DNA from: an uncultured Bacteroidales bacterium
GTDB taxonomy: Bacteria > Bacteroidota > Bacteroidia > Bacteroidales > F082
DNA length: 64,000 bases
Direction: 5' to 3'
NCBI GenBank assembly: GCA_905234645.1
Contig: CAJOIS010000001.1
Coordinates: 62,001 to 126,000, forward strand
Under the pieces are notes generated by a model, which was not told where the DNA came from, did no database searches, and saw nothing but the letters and a program-made list of their open reading frames with translations. The position numbers and the translations under genes are program-made. Below, piece by piece: positions 35,194-44,814 of this stretch (positions within the stretch are counted from its first letter, which is position 1; the number at the start of each line of letters is the position of its first letter).

Positions 35194-36840
35194 ATGCCGA
35201 TAATCAGATTACAGAACGGAAACGGCGAAACAAATATTCATTATGAATTTGACCCTGGCCAAAAACCGCTTGGCGAGGGAGGAATGGGACGAGTGTTTCG
35301 TGGTGTCCAGGTAGATGAAGGAAGCAATGGGTCGCGAAAGGAGCGTGAAGTTGCCATAAAATGCTTGTTAGAGGATCTTCCGGAACATGCCATTAAGCGT
35401 TCGCGACGCGAGGCTTCCATACGCCTCAAGAATGACAACCTCGTCGAAATGATTGATTTTGTGGAAACCCATGACAGTTATGTAACCCATTACCATGTCG
35501 TCAGCGAGTTGCTGGATGGAATCAATCTTGACGAGTTGCTTGAAGGGCGGACTACCAGTCATGACGGTAATCCCAATCCTACAGCCGAGCGTTTGCTTCA
35601 TAACTACAGTGAAAACCGTAAGGCTTTTGCTGGGGAAGTGTTCCGCTGTATATTGTCAGGAATCATGGCTTTGCACGATGCGGGCTACATACATCGCGAC
35701 ATCGACCCGTCAAACATTATGGTTACAACCGATGGTAAAATCAAACTGATCGATTTCGGCATCGCTAAAAAAGTCAATGAACTGTTTACCACGGGGAAGT
35801 CTTTGACCTCGCCAGGACAATTCATTGGCAAACCTTATTATGCTGCTCCCGAGTTGCTGCTTGGCGACTTGAAACAACAAAGCTACTCGACTGATGTCTA
35901 TGCATTGGGTATAGTGCTTTTCCAGTTAATGACGGGACACCTTCCTTTCGAAGGTGCGTTTCAGGAGGTGTATGAAAAGCAAATGCACGAAAAGTTGCCA
36001 TTGAATGAAGTCGCAGACAAAACTGTGCGTAAAATCATCGAAAAGGCCACTGAAAAAGACCAAAAGAAACGTTACCAGTCTGCCGCCGAATTCCGCGTTG
36101 ACCTTGACAGATGGATATCGGAAGCTCCGAAATCGGTTAAGTCTTACAAACCTGCACGACCCACAAAACAGTCACGGTCAAGTAGCGGTTCCAAACCTAT
36201 CGGGAAATGGATTGGTATTGCAGCTGCTGGATTGGTAATTGTTGGGTTGGTTGTCTATTTTGCCACGAGGCCGCCTAAGCCGTCTAAGCCGCTTGTAGAT
36301 CAACCGGAAGTAGTTGTAGAGGAACCGGAACCTGTTACTGTAAAGGAAGAGGTCCCAGAGACAGCACCCGCCTCAATGGACAGGGCCACAGAACTTCTTA
36401 AGGATAAAAACACCGCAAAGGAGGGCCTCGATATGCTTCAGCAACTTGTCGAGGAAAACAACTATGATGCCATCTTCCTGATGAGCAGGATTTATTTCGA
36501 CCCCAAAGCAGTTCCAGGTAATAAAGGAAATGAGTTTTACGACAAAAATTGGGAAACTATGCGCAAGAATTGCGGTGTAGAAACTGACAATGTTAAAGCA
36601 CACGAATTGCTCATGGATGCTTTCGAAATAAAAGAAGACGACCCCGTTCTTTTGTATGAGCTTGGTTGTGATTATATGTGGACAGAAAGATGTAACATGA
36701 AAAAATGGGAATGTGCTCATTATTGTTTTGATGAAATAAAGAAGTTGACTGGAGTAAACGAGAGTAATCCTTATTATCTGGCAGTAAAAGAGAAGTTAAA
36801 AGCTGTTTCAGGAAAGAATCGCGAAAAGCCAAGGAAATAA
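35194..36840 (+). CDS. Transmembrane Ser/Thr protein kinase with extracytoplasmic repeats
   Basis: A Hanks-type kinase of 548 residues. The P-loop GEGGMGRV (28-34), VAIK Lys56, HRD 167-169, DFG 187-189 and APE 218-220 are all present. The catalytic loop reads HRDIDPSN, so the usual Lys two residues after the Asp is replaced by Asp. A Ser/Arg-rich juxtamembrane linker leads to one TM segment (about 337-357). The extracytoplasmic part (about 390-548) has helical Sel1/TPR-like repeats (ELLKDKNTAKEGLDMLQQL; ALxLMSRIYF-type). That gives a cytosolic kinase domain and a periplasmic sensor. It lies between the FHA gene and a second kinase, with 12-13 bp gaps. It is a close paralogue of the kinase at 46826. 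Confidence 0.92.
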   Translation: MPIIRLQNGNGETNIHYEFDPGQKPLGEGGMGRVFRGVQVDEGSNGSRKEREVAIKCLLEDLPEHAIKRSRREASIRLKNDNLVEMIDFVETHDSYVTHYHVVSELLDGINLDELLEGRTTSHDGNPNPTAERLLHNYSENRKAFAGEVFRCILSGIMALHDAGYIHRDIDPSNIMVTTDGKIKLIDFGIAKKVNELFTTGKSLTSPGQFIGKPYYAAPELLLGDLKQQSYSTDVYALGIVLFQLMTGHLPFEGAFQEVYEKQMHEKLPLNEVADKTVRKIIEKATEKDQKKRYQSAAEFRVDLDRWISEAPKSVKSYKPARPTKQSRSSSGSKPIGKWIGIAAAGLVIVGLVVYFATRPPKPSKPLVDQPEVVVEEPEPVTVKEEVPETAPASMDRATELLKDKNTAKEGLDMLQQLVEENNYDAIFLMSRIYFDPKAVPGNKGNEFYDKNWETMRKNCGVETDNVKAHELLMDAFEIKEDDPVLLYELGCDYMWTERCNMKKWECAHYCFDEIKKLTGVNESNPYYLAVKEKLKAVSGKNREKPRK

Positions 36841-36852
36841 AAACATATTTTC

Positions 36853-37788
36853 ATGCCCCAAATCCAACGAAAAACGGTATTCCAACGCAAAGGCGACCCT
36901 TATCTCTACCTCTTTGTGGAGCGGGAATGGTATTGCTACAATCCTTTGGAGGAACCTCTGGGCAGTGGCGCGATGGGAACGGTTTGGCGTGGGTATCGTG
37001 TGAAGACAGGCGAGCAGATTGCCATTAAGCGTGTGAAGGATGAGTATGTCAACATTCCCATCATCCGTGAGCGGGCCCGCTTGGAGTCGTCGATGGCTTT
37101 TCGTCATCAGAATCTTATTGAGATGATAGGCTGTTGCATGGTGTATCCCGATAGAGGCCCCATTTGGCTGCTGAGCAAGTTTGTGTCTGGGCAGGATATC
37201 GATAAGTTCGCCAAGCAAATCCCCGATGGGCCACAGAAAGTTGATACCCTTTCAAGATGTATCTGCCAAGTACTTGACGCTTTGGAGTATATTCATGCCA
37301 ATGGCATCATCCACCGAGACATCAAGCCGTCCAACATCATGATCGAGGAAGAGTCAAATGCCAGATTAATGGATTTGGGCATTGCCCGCATGAGCGGTGG
37401 GAATAAGTTCTCTCAGTTTGGCTTTATCGGTACCCCGCAGTATGCTGCTCCCGAACAGGTCGTCCGCGACGTGAATAAGAACTTGCCCATCAATGCGGCA
37501 ACCGATATTTATGCTTTAGGTGTCACCTTCTTTGAGTTGTTGGCTGGCTACAATCCTTTCGACAGTGATAGTGAGATGGAAACCCTTACGCGTCAGGTAC
37601 GTGACCCATTACCCAACAGCGATCTGGTGCCAAAGCGTTTGATGCAAGTGTTGCTCAAAGCTACTGAAAAGGAACAATCTAAACGTTATCAGACTGCTGG
37701 TGAATTCCGAGCAGCAATCAACATAGCAATAGGACCACCCCCAAGCCTTTGGCAACGCATAAAGAGTTGGTTCTCAAAAACGACCTAA
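36853..37788 (+). CDS. Soluble Ser/Thr protein kinase
   Basis: A Hanks-type kinase of 311 residues that is nearly all catalytic domain. It has the glycine loop LGSGAMGTV (36-44), Lys59 (AIKR), HRDIKPSN (154-161) with the normal catalytic-loop Lys, and APE (199-201). The metal-binding motif is DLG (174-176) instead of DFG. There is no TM segment; the C-terminus is a short basic amphipathic helix (WQRIKSWFSK) that might touch the membrane. It is distinct in sequence from the two transmembrane kinases of this island and may act above or below them. Twelve bp separate it from both neighbours in the operon. Confidence 0.9.
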   Translation: MPQIQRKTVFQRKGDPYLYLFVEREWYCYNPLEEPLGSGAMGTVWRGYRVKTGEQIAIKRVKDEYVNIPIIRERARLESSMAFRHQNLIEMIGCCMVYPDRGPIWLLSKFVSGQDIDKFAKQIPDGPQKVDTLSRCICQVLDALEYIHANGIIHRDIKPSNIMIEEESNARLMDLGIARMSGGNKFSQFGFIGTPQYAAPEQVVRDVNKNLPINAATDIYALGVTFFELLAGYNPFDSDSEMETLTRQVRDPLPNSDLVPKRLMQVLLKATEKEQSKRYQTAGEFRAAINIAIGPPPSLWQRIKSWFSKTT

Positions 37789-37800
37789 AACAAAGAAAAA

Positions 37801-38808
37801 ATGGAACTACATAAAATAGAAACAGAACATCCTTTTATCGGATATGGCGAATCTCGTCAAGGTGGACGAAGCGAAAACCAAGATTCGTTCGGCTTTGCGG
37901 ATACCAAGTTCGGCTTGTTGGTCACCGTGTGCGATGGTATGGGTGGTGGGCCAGGAGGCAAGACAGCCTCAAGCATTGCCGTGAAAGAAATCATAGATGG
38001 GGTTATAGAAGCCAATGATGATGAAACACCTTCCAATGCTCTGTTGAAGGCAATTCATCGTGCCAATCTTGCGATAGTATCCTCTGCTGAGGAGAATCCA
38101 AGATTGAAAGGCATGGGAACGACTTGCACGGCACTTTTAATTAATAAGGAGTCGGCTGTTATCGCGCATGTGGGTGACAGCCGCGTTTACCAGTTGCGCC
38201 ACCATCGTAAGGTGTTTCGCACCTTCGACCATTCTCTTGTATTCGGTCTGGTGAAGGAAAAAGTCATCACCGAGGAACAGGCGCGCCTCTCTGATCAGTC
38301 GAATGTCATTACCCGTGCACTTGGCCTTGATGCAAAGCTGGAAATCGACATCACCGAAAGAGCTTACGAAAAAGGGGATCGCTTTATGCTTTGCACAGAT
38401 GGAATTCATGGCACGATGCCTGAAAAAGAATTAATACTGAAAGCTACCAAAAGTAAAAACGCGGGGCAAACCGTCGATGACCTCGCCACTCAAGTAGATG
38501 GGGAAGGAAGAAGGAATGGCGGTGGTCACGATAACCTAACAATAGCCATCATCGAAACGAAACAAAACTCAATATTGAAGGAAAAAATGAGTACAAGAAA
38601 CAAATTCATCCTTGTCGGCATTGCGACTTTGTTGGTCGTAAGCTGCATATTGAACATCACACAATGTTCGAGTAATAATAAGCCTAAAAACAACGAGGTG
38701 TCTTCTTTAGTTTACGATACGCTCATACAAACGGACAGCACTTTGTATCTTATCAGCATTACTGATTCCAATAAATATGACACGATTATTTGTACGAAGA
38801 AACAATAA
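37801..38808 (+). CDS. PP2C-type Ser/Thr phosphatase with C-terminal TM
   Basis: A 335-residue protein with a complete PP2C (PPM) domain in its first 240 residues. The metal-binding motifs ENQDSF (Asp28), CDGMGGG (Asp45), HVGDSRVY and GHDNLT appear in the standard order. A single TM (about 268-287, FILVGIATLLVVSCILNI) and a short extracytoplasmic tail (~45 residues) follow, so the phosphatase faces the cytosol. PP2C enzymes reverse the action of Hanks kinases, and this gene directly follows two of them. The tail is short and unlike the PASTA or sensor domains of known membrane PP2Cs. Confidence 0.92.
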   Translation: MELHKIETEHPFIGYGESRQGGRSENQDSFGFADTKFGLLVTVCDGMGGGPGGKTASSIAVKEIIDGVIEANDDETPSNALLKAIHRANLAIVSSAEENPRLKGMGTTCTALLINKESAVIAHVGDSRVYQLRHHRKVFRTFDHSLVFGLVKEKVITEEQARLSDQSNVITRALGLDAKLEIDITERAYEKGDRFMLCTDGIHGTMPEKELILKATKSKNAGQTVDDLATQVDGEGRRNGGGHDNLTIAIIETKQNSILKEKMSTRNKFILVGIATLLVVSCILNITQCSSNNKPKNNEVSSLVYDTLIQTDSTLYLISITDSNKYDTIICTKKQ

Positions 38809-38821
38809 ATAAATCCATACC

Positions 38822-39922
38822 ATGAAAAGTTATTCAATAGGAAGAGACGCAGGCTGCGACATCGTTCTGAATGACAACACGGATGTCATCAGCCGTCGTC
38901 ATGCTGTTTTAACTGTAGCGTCATCAGGAAAGATGACCATCACCGATTTGAGTACCAACGGTACCTACATCAATGGGCAACGCATTTCTTCAAATGTGGC
39001 TGTCCCTGTCACGCGCAAGGATTCCGTTTCCTTTGCCCATGTCAGCACCCTCGACTGGAATATCATTCCCAAGTCGAACCAATGGCTGCGTTATGTGATT
39101 GGTGGCTTGGCTGCCGCCGCCCTGATTGCAGCCTGCATTATCCTCATCCCCAAGATTATTGACCCGACGAATGACGACCCGCAAATAGAAGTGCCGCAAG
39201 GCAGTTTCGCGGTGACATTCATGGCCAATGCCGATGATGCTAAGGGCGAGATGGAAGCCCAAGTGGTGAGGGGTGGAGAAACCGCATCACTGTATGAGAA
39301 CAAATACTCTCGCGAGGATTACAAATTCGTTGGTTGGAATGATCAAGCTGATGGCAAGGGCAAGGCTTATGAGGATAAAGCCACTATATCACCTACATCC
39401 AACCTCAAGCTGTATGCCCAATGGGAGAAGACGGTTGTCATTATCACTTTCAAGTCGAACTGCGGCGGAAATGATAATAATATGCCTCCTCAAAAGGTCA
39501 AGATTGCGACGGATACTGTGCTCAACGCAAATGCTTTTATCAATAAAGGCCATGTCTTTGTCGGTTGGAATACATCCGCCAATCCTCAAAAGAGTGAAAG
39601 TAGTACATCCTTTACTGATAAGGCTGTGGTTAATTTCACGAAAGACATCACTTTATATGCACAATGGAAGGCTGTGGAAGCCAATTACACCATCACTTTT
39701 GATGCCCATGGAGGAAAGGGAACGATGGCTCCCGTTACGGTGGAGAAAGGTAAGAGTGTCACGTTGCCCTCCAATACGTTTACCCGCGAAGGATACACCT
39801 TTGTCGGCTGGAAGACAGGACCTGATAGTGGAACGTCATACGGTGACAAGAGCAGCCTCAAACCCAAGGGTAATATGAAACTCTATGCCCAATGGAAGGA
39901 AAATAGTAATGAAAGACTGTAA
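38822..39922 (+). CDS. FHA-TM-InlB B-repeat protein
   Basis: A 366-residue membrane protein. Residues 1-80 form an FHA domain (SIGRDAGCDIVL, SRRHAVL, STNGTYINGQR), predicted cytosolic. A TM segment follows at about 90-112. The outside portion has three tandem copies (about 128-198, 202-281, 285-360) of the InlB B-repeat / Listeria-Bacteroides repeat, each with FVGWN/KT and ending LYAQW. Such repeats are usually on surface proteins. Coupling them through the membrane to an FHA domain suggests that a phosphorylated cytosolic partner is tethered to an envelope contact. Short spacing (13 and 29 bp) keeps it in the operon. Confidence 0.88.
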   Translation: MKSYSIGRDAGCDIVLNDNTDVISRRHAVLTVASSGKMTITDLSTNGTYINGQRISSNVAVPVTRKDSVSFAHVSTLDWNIIPKSNQWLRYVIGGLAAAALIAACIILIPKIIDPTNDDPQIEVPQGSFAVTFMANADDAKGEMEAQVVRGGETASLYENKYSREDYKFVGWNDQADGKGKAYEDKATISPTSNLKLYAQWEKTVVIITFKSNCGGNDNNMPPQKVKIATDTVLNANAFINKGHVFVGWNTSANPQKSESSTSFTDKAVVNFTKDITLYAQWKAVEANYTITFDAHGGKGTMAPVTVEKGKSVTLPSNTFTREGYTFVGWKTGPDSGTSYGDKSSLKPKGNMKLYAQWKENSNERL

Positions 39923-39951
39923 GTAATAGCAAACAATAAAATTAAAATATT

Positions 39952-41577
39952 ATGAGATTACTGAAAATTGGCAGTTCTCCGGACTGCGACATCGTGCTCA
40001 ATAGTAGAAGAGTCAGTGCCCTTCATGCGGAGCTGATCATGCTCAACAACGGCGATATCCTACTCGAAGATAAAGGAAGCACCAATGGCACTTATGTCAA
40101 CAACCAACCTATCAAACAGGGTGCATCAGTACCGGTGCGTCGTGGCGACCTGATTCGCTTTGCTGATACGGAGCTGCAATGGTCGTCCGTACCTCAACCT
40201 TCGAATAACAGCATGTTCAAGAAAATTTACGGCATCGGAAGTAACATGCGCTACAACGACATTCAGGTGACAGGCAATACGGTGAGCCGTTTTCACGCCA
40301 CTTTGAAGATTGACAAGCAAGGCCGTGCCTTTATCGAAGATCACAGTCTGAACGGTACGTCTATCAATGGCAAGCGTATTGCGGCTCATCAGAATGTGCG
40401 TGTGAAGCGTGGTGATGATGTGGTGGTGGGTGGGGTCCCTGTTGACCTGAAGCCTTATATCAAGCCAGATATTTGGTCGACAGTACTGAAAGTTGGCGGT
40501 AGTGCTGCTGCAATTGCTGCTGTGGTGCTATTGGTTTTAAATGTCTTGCCAAATCCTTGGCATAAGCGTCCAAGTATCGAGGCATTGATGACGGCTACAC
40601 CATGCGTCATAGGAGCTTATTATATTGATGTGACTATCAAAGACGATCCTCTTAAAGAATTGCTGCCAGGGGAATGGCCAAATTCCTGGCGATTCGGATA
40701 TGACGCAAAGTCGAATGAATGGGTTCTTGGTGGAAGTAACCCCTGCATTTATAATGGAACAGCGTTCTTCATTTCAAAATATGGTGAAATGGGTACGAAC
40801 AGACACATTGCAGTGCCATGGGATGAAGTGGCTACATCTCCTACACATGTATTTAACATTAAACTTCAGATGAAGAACGCAATACATGATCTTATTTTGG
40901 ATGAATTCAAAAAGAGGGAGAATAATAAACAGGCGGAGTTTCAAGCGGCTAAAATATATATATTGGCGAATTACGGAGTGGAAATAAAACAAGAAGATGA
41001 GGATGCTGAAACCAAATATGTAAAAAGGGTTATGGAGATGCTTGATCAATGTGAATTTCAAATATCAGGTAACTTCTCCTATCTCGGCATTCTTTTACGA
41101 GGTAACACATTTACTACCCAAGCCGACTTGATGGCTTGTCAGGTCATTGCTGAATCAGGGGATCCCAATAAAGATGTCGCTTTGCTTCGTTTGAACAATC
41201 CTGAAACGCCTCGTCGCGTTTTAGAGAGAGGGTGGTATTATATTGAGAATGCCCGTATTGATGAAACAAAATTGCGAATTAATGAGCCTCTACAAACCAT
41301 AGGATACCCTAATGGTTTGGCGACGGGTATGAATATGGGTAATGGTCAGGAACTAAATCCCTCTCATGCGAATGCCACAATGAGTAGAAAACCGGACAAC
41401 AACCGGTTCCAAATGCAAACTATTGCTATGGGAGGACAAAGTGGTTCTCCTGTAATAGATGCCAAACGCAATCTTGTCGGGGTGCTCTGTTCTGGATATC
41501 GAAACAATGAAATTACTTATTGCTGCAACATTAAGCATTTGGTGGAATTGTATAACAGATACAAATGGGTGGAATGA
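39952..41577 (+). CDS. Double-FHA transmembrane trypsin-like serine protease
   Basis: A 541-residue fusion. Two FHA domains occupy about 1-75 (IGSSPDCDIVL, STNGTYVNNQ) and 85-165 (IGSNMRYNDIQV, SRFHATL, SLNGTSINGKR). A TM segment follows at about 180-200, then an extracytoplasmic chymotrypsin-fold protease. The likely triad is visible: His285 in TNRHIA, Asp408 in NKDVALL and Ser497 in GGQSGSPV. The N-terminal side of the protease carries a long lysine-rich helical insertion between the His and Asp segments (about 305-355). The layout puts phospho-binding inside and proteolysis outside, so phosphorylation by the neighbouring kinases could recruit or gate a periplasmic protease. This is a rare combination. 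Its stop overlaps the start of the next gene. Confidence 0.9.
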   Translation: MRLLKIGSSPDCDIVLNSRRVSALHAELIMLNNGDILLEDKGSTNGTYVNNQPIKQGASVPVRRGDLIRFADTELQWSSVPQPSNNSMFKKIYGIGSNMRYNDIQVTGNTVSRFHATLKIDKQGRAFIEDHSLNGTSINGKRIAAHQNVRVKRGDDVVVGGVPVDLKPYIKPDIWSTVLKVGGSAAAIAAVVLLVLNVLPNPWHKRPSIEALMTATPCVIGAYYIDVTIKDDPLKELLPGEWPNSWRFGYDAKSNEWVLGGSNPCIYNGTAFFISKYGEMGTNRHIAVPWDEVATSPTHVFNIKLQMKNAIHDLILDEFKKRENNKQAEFQAAKIYILANYGVEIKQEDEDAETKYVKRVMEMLDQCEFQISGNFSYLGILLRGNTFTTQADLMACQVIAESGDPNKDVALLRLNNPETPRRVLERGWYYIENARIDETKLRINEPLQTIGYPNGLATGMNMGNGQELNPSHANATMSRKPDNNRFQMQTIAMGGQSGSPVIDAKRNLVGVLCSGYRNNEITYCCNIKHLVELYNRYKWVE

Positions 41578-43145
41578 TGAAACGATCAATACTAATAATT
41601 GCCGCGATAATGCTTATGGGGTGTATGACACACGCCCAAACCGTGAAATGGTTGGTCGCACCAGAGTATGCCTCCATCACACATTACAGCGAAGACGTCT
41701 TTAAATGCATAGACAAGAATGGGAAGTTACAACTCCTGGATTGGAACGGCCAATCTTTGCTGCCTAAAGACCTTGCTGAAAGAGCTGATGCGGTTACGGA
41801 ATACTCTGACGGCTATGCCGTTGTTTTGCAGGGGAATAAGATCTTGGGATTCTTTCCCGAAGCCAAGCCTCATAATTTCAAATCTGTGAGTGGTGATTAT
41901 TATGCTACAAAATATTCTTTCTTCTCGGAAGGTTATATTGCGGTAGCTCAAGGCAGTGTTGATGGGAAACAGGGCTATATGGATTCAAATGGCAATTTGG
42001 TTCTTAAGTGTGAATATGTTGAAGCATTGCCGGTCCGACATGGATGGGCTGCAGTTACAGAGAACGGCAAAGACGCGAAAACCCTCCCTCGCAGGTATAA
42101 ACGCTCAGACGATTGGTCGGCTAAAGGAATGCCTGCACTTGTAAGTGGAGAAAGTTTTGTGTGGGTAACGTCGTTCAATGCAGATGGGTATGCCTTAGCG
42201 AAAGTGAAGGGTGGAAAATACATTGTCTTTGACACAAAGTTCACGGCGAAAAAAAACAATGTGAATGGGAACAAGGATGAGAATAAGAAACAACTCGTTA
42301 ATGCGTATGACTATTCATATAAACCTGAAGGAAGCGACAAACCTGTTCCGCCTCCTGTTAACTGCACACCTACCAGGAATGGAGATTATTCTACCTATGA
42401 AAAGGGTGGAAAAAGGGGTTTTCAGACTTCCAATGGAAGTGTTGTTCCTGCACAATTCGATGAAGCCCAAGATTTCTATGCTAACCGCGCTATCGTTTCA
42501 ATGGGAGGCAACTATGGCATTATTGAACTTCTTAGTGGCGAGTTCGTCTCTCATTGGTCAAGCGAAAGGGAACGTGTATATGAGTTAGCCAATGAGGCGG
42601 AATCGATTCTGTTTGAACTTACCACTCCTGCATCGGTTGAATCCGGTAAAATCAAATTGGAACTTGACAAAGGTGATGGATACTATGCCGAATGCAATGG
42701 TTTGACATGCAATTTCACAGTGGCTGATCAAGTTATTAATCGTAAGAACCATAAATGCGAGTTGAAAGCGAGGGCTACTTATTGTGAGAATGGATACCCC
42801 AATCTCGTATTATGGGAAGAGACGCGTGATATCAATATCAGCTATATTAACATTGACATGAGCAATCCTGTCGTTACTTCGGAATATGCTGATGAAAACG
42901 ACAACCAGACCGTTAAGGCAGCTGTAACCAACAACTCGGATGTCGCCGTTACCGTGTCGGCAAAACTCACGGTAGACGGAAAGACAGTCCCTTTCAAAGG
43001 AGAGCTTTCGCCCAAACAATCGAAAACCATAACAGTAACCGTCAAAGTGAATGAGGATAAACATGTCCAGGCGACGATAAGTGCTGGGGTTGATGGACAC
43101 AATTGTGGAAGCAAGTCAGGCTATGTATCATTAAAGAAAATCTAA
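41574..43145 (+). CDS. Exported WG-repeat protein
   Basis: The real start is ATG 41574 or 41577, overlapping the protease stop (ATGATGA), rather than the track's 41565. A signal peptide follows (RSILIIAAIMLMGCMTHA); LMGC could be a lipobox, or cleavage may fall after THA. The mature protein (~500 residues) has WG-type beta repeats in its first 330 residues (KLQLLDWNGQSLLP, KQGYMDSNGNLVLKCEY, KRGFQTSNGSVVPAQFDEA), probably a propeller-like scaffold. A C-terminal Ig-like beta domain (about 440-525) follows. The translational coupling suggests it works with the protease, possibly as substrate, adaptor or inhibitor. That partnership is inference. Confidence 0.75.
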   Translation: MMKRSILIIAAIMLMGCMTHAQTVKWLVAPEYASITHYSEDVFKCIDKNGKLQLLDWNGQSLLPKDLAERADAVTEYSDGYAVVLQGNKILGFFPEAKPHNFKSVSGDYYATKYSFFSEGYIAVAQGSVDGKQGYMDSNGNLVLKCEYVEALPVRHGWAAVTENGKDAKTLPRRYKRSDDWSAKGMPALVSGESFVWVTSFNADGYALAKVKGGKYIVFDTKFTAKKNNVNGNKDENKKQLVNAYDYSYKPEGSDKPVPPPVNCTPTRNGDYSTYEKGGKRGFQTSNGSVVPAQFDEAQDFYANRAIVSMGGNYGIIELLSGEFVSHWSSERERVYELANEAESILFELTTPASVESGKIKLELDKGDGYYAECNGLTCNFTVADQVINRKNHKCELKARATYCENGYPNLVLWEETRDINISYINIDMSNPVVTSEYADENDNQTVKAAVTNNSDVAVTVSAKLTVDGKTVPFKGELSPKQSKTITVTVKVNEDKHVQATISAGVDGHNCGSKSGYVSLKKI

Positions 43146-43183
43146 TCAATCAATTAATCAATTAACCTTAAATTTTAATTCTT

Positions 43184-43828
43184 ATGCGTAAACATTTATT
43201 GTTACTTCTGTTTGCAGCATTATGCTGCAACGGGTTGCTCGCCCAGGAAGAGTGCGAGGATGACAGACCTCTCCGCATGGCTATAGGCCCCAAAGTAGGT
43301 GTCGGATTGGACATGGGAAGCCATTCCAATCTTGAGAATCTTAAATTCGGAGTGGGCTTCGGTTACCAAGTTGGTGCCGCGTTCAATGCCCAATTCGGAC
43401 GTCGCACTGAAATGAGCTGTGGCGGTACTGGCTGGTTCGGTCTGCAGATTGAAGCCATGTACAGTGGCCGTAACATCAAGCTTGGTTCGTCGAGATTGGG
43501 AACAAGCTGCATTGAAGTGCCTGTGTTGGCGCAATTGTATTTCACGCCAAATTTTGCTCTTCAGGCTGGCGCTACACCAGTGTTTGTCCTTAAAGGTACA
43601 CCTAACGAGCTTAATTATGAAGGCGCAACTTACGGCACTGGAAAAATCAAAGGCAACGATGTGATGATTACTGCAGGTTTGGCTTACAAAGCCCGCTTCA
43701 ATGGTAATTCGGCCTTACTAATCGATGCTCGCTACAACATGGGCATGAGCAATTTGGCTGGCAACTTCGACACGAAGGTCAGTTCCGTCATGCTCTCGCT
43801 CTCTTACTTGTTCAACATTGTAAAATAA
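43184..43828 (+). CDS. Outer-membrane beta-barrel protein
   Basis: A 214-residue protein with a signal peptide (KHLLLLLFAALCCNGLLA-Q) and alternating hydrophobic/polar beta-strands ending in the barrel-type sequence SSVMLSLSYLFNIVK. It resembles the small OMP_b-brl / PorT-like barrels of Bacteroidota, with glycine-aromatic turns (GFGYQVGAAFNAQFG, GWFGLQIEAMYSG). It belongs to the operon by direction and spacing (38 bp before, 8-17 bp after) and would supply an outer-membrane component for the island. Specific function is unknown. Confidence 0.75.
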   Translation: MRKHLLLLLFAALCCNGLLAQEECEDDRPLRMAIGPKVGVGLDMGSHSNLENLKFGVGFGYQVGAAFNAQFGRRTEMSCGGTGWFGLQIEAMYSGRNIKLGSSRLGTSCIEVPVLAQLYFTPNFALQAGATPVFVLKGTPNELNYEGATYGTGKIKGNDVMITAGLAYKARFNGNSALLIDARYNMGMSNLAGNFDTKVSSVMLSLSYLFNIVK

Positions 43829-43845
43829 CCTAAAAAATGAGAGTC

Positions 43846-44808
43846 ATGAAGAAATATATGATTATGTGCATGGCAGTTGTTGCCTTGCTGTTTGCATCTT
43901 GTAAAAATGAGGACATCTCGATTTCGAGAGAAGTGAGATTTACAGTGAATCCTTATGATGTCATCAATGGGTTTGTGAACAATCAAGCAAATGAAGGCGA
44001 TCTGGATTTGCTTCCCAATTCGTATAGAGTCCGTACCCAAGTGTATGTGTATGACACGGATGGGAAATTGGTGAATTATGATGTGGATTATCTGAAAGAT
44101 TATCATTCCACCATGAATACCTCATTTGATTTGCCTGATGGTAATTATATTGCAATTGCCACAACGGATGTGGTGGAGTATAATGGCAGGGTTGATTTTG
44201 AGTTTTGGAAATTTGAAGGCAAAGAAAAACTTACCGAGCTAAAAATCAATCATGCTGGTTATTTAGGCTATGAACACAAGATTTTGGGCGTAGGCCGTCA
44301 AAATGTCAATGTGCAACATGGTCAAACCGAATATGCCATCCGATTGGAACCTCAGGGGGCTTTGGCCTTGTGCATTGTATGGGGTATCCAATCGTTTAAT
44401 GATGTCACATGTTATAATTTGATGACTAATAGAGCATTTAAATGCTGCTCGTTTAATAGTGATGGAACTTGGGAAGTGTCATGCGAGGAAGTCATATTCA
44501 ACAAGTATGTATATCGTTTTTATCCTAATAACTATTCTAGTTATGGTGGATATGGCTATCAGTTTATTCCAGTGGGCGGATCGAATTTCAGGTGGGATGC
44601 TGATACCAATTCGGGCGAGTTGGAAGATATTACGGATGGCGCAAAGAGCCAGAACATTGTACCAGGTAAAACCTATCAATTTGAGCTGTTTTTACCTGAA
44701 TTGGAGTTCTCCATCACAAATCTTGATGGTAAAGGAACGCCTAGTTTAGGGAATCAGCTTTCAAAAGATACCGATATGAGCCGTTGTGTTGGAGTTGATG
44801 CAAACTAA
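43846..44808 (+). CDS. FimB/Mfa2-like lipoprotein
   Basis: About 320 residues from ATG 43846; the upstream ATG 43837 is possible. The lipoprotein signal peptide (KKYMIMCMAVVALLFASC) puts the lipidated Cys near residue 19. The beta-rich mature region, with YVYDTDGKLV, FDLPDGNYIAIA and a later RLEPQGALALCIV segment, resembles the FimB/Mfa2 family of fimbrial anchor lipoproteins in Bacteroidales. No fimbrillin-like subunit is seen nearby, so it may be a stand-alone surface lipoprotein of the same fold. It is part of the operon, six bases before the next start. Confidence 0.6.
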   Translation: MKKYMIMCMAVVALLFASCKNEDISISREVRFTVNPYDVINGFVNNQANEGDLDLLPNSYRVRTQVYVYDTDGKLVNYDVDYLKDYHSTMNTSFDLPDGNYIAIATTDVVEYNGRVDFEFWKFEGKEKLTELKINHAGYLGYEHKILGVGRQNVNVQHGQTEYAIRLEPQGALALCIVWGIQSFNDVTCYNLMTNRAFKCCSFNSDGTWEVSCEEVIFNKYVYRFYPNNYSSYGGYGYQFIPVGGSNFRWDADTNSGELEDITDGAKSQNIVPGKTYQFELFLPELEFSITNLDGKGTPSLGNQLSKDTDMSRCVGVDAN

Positions 44809-44814
44809 ACTCTT

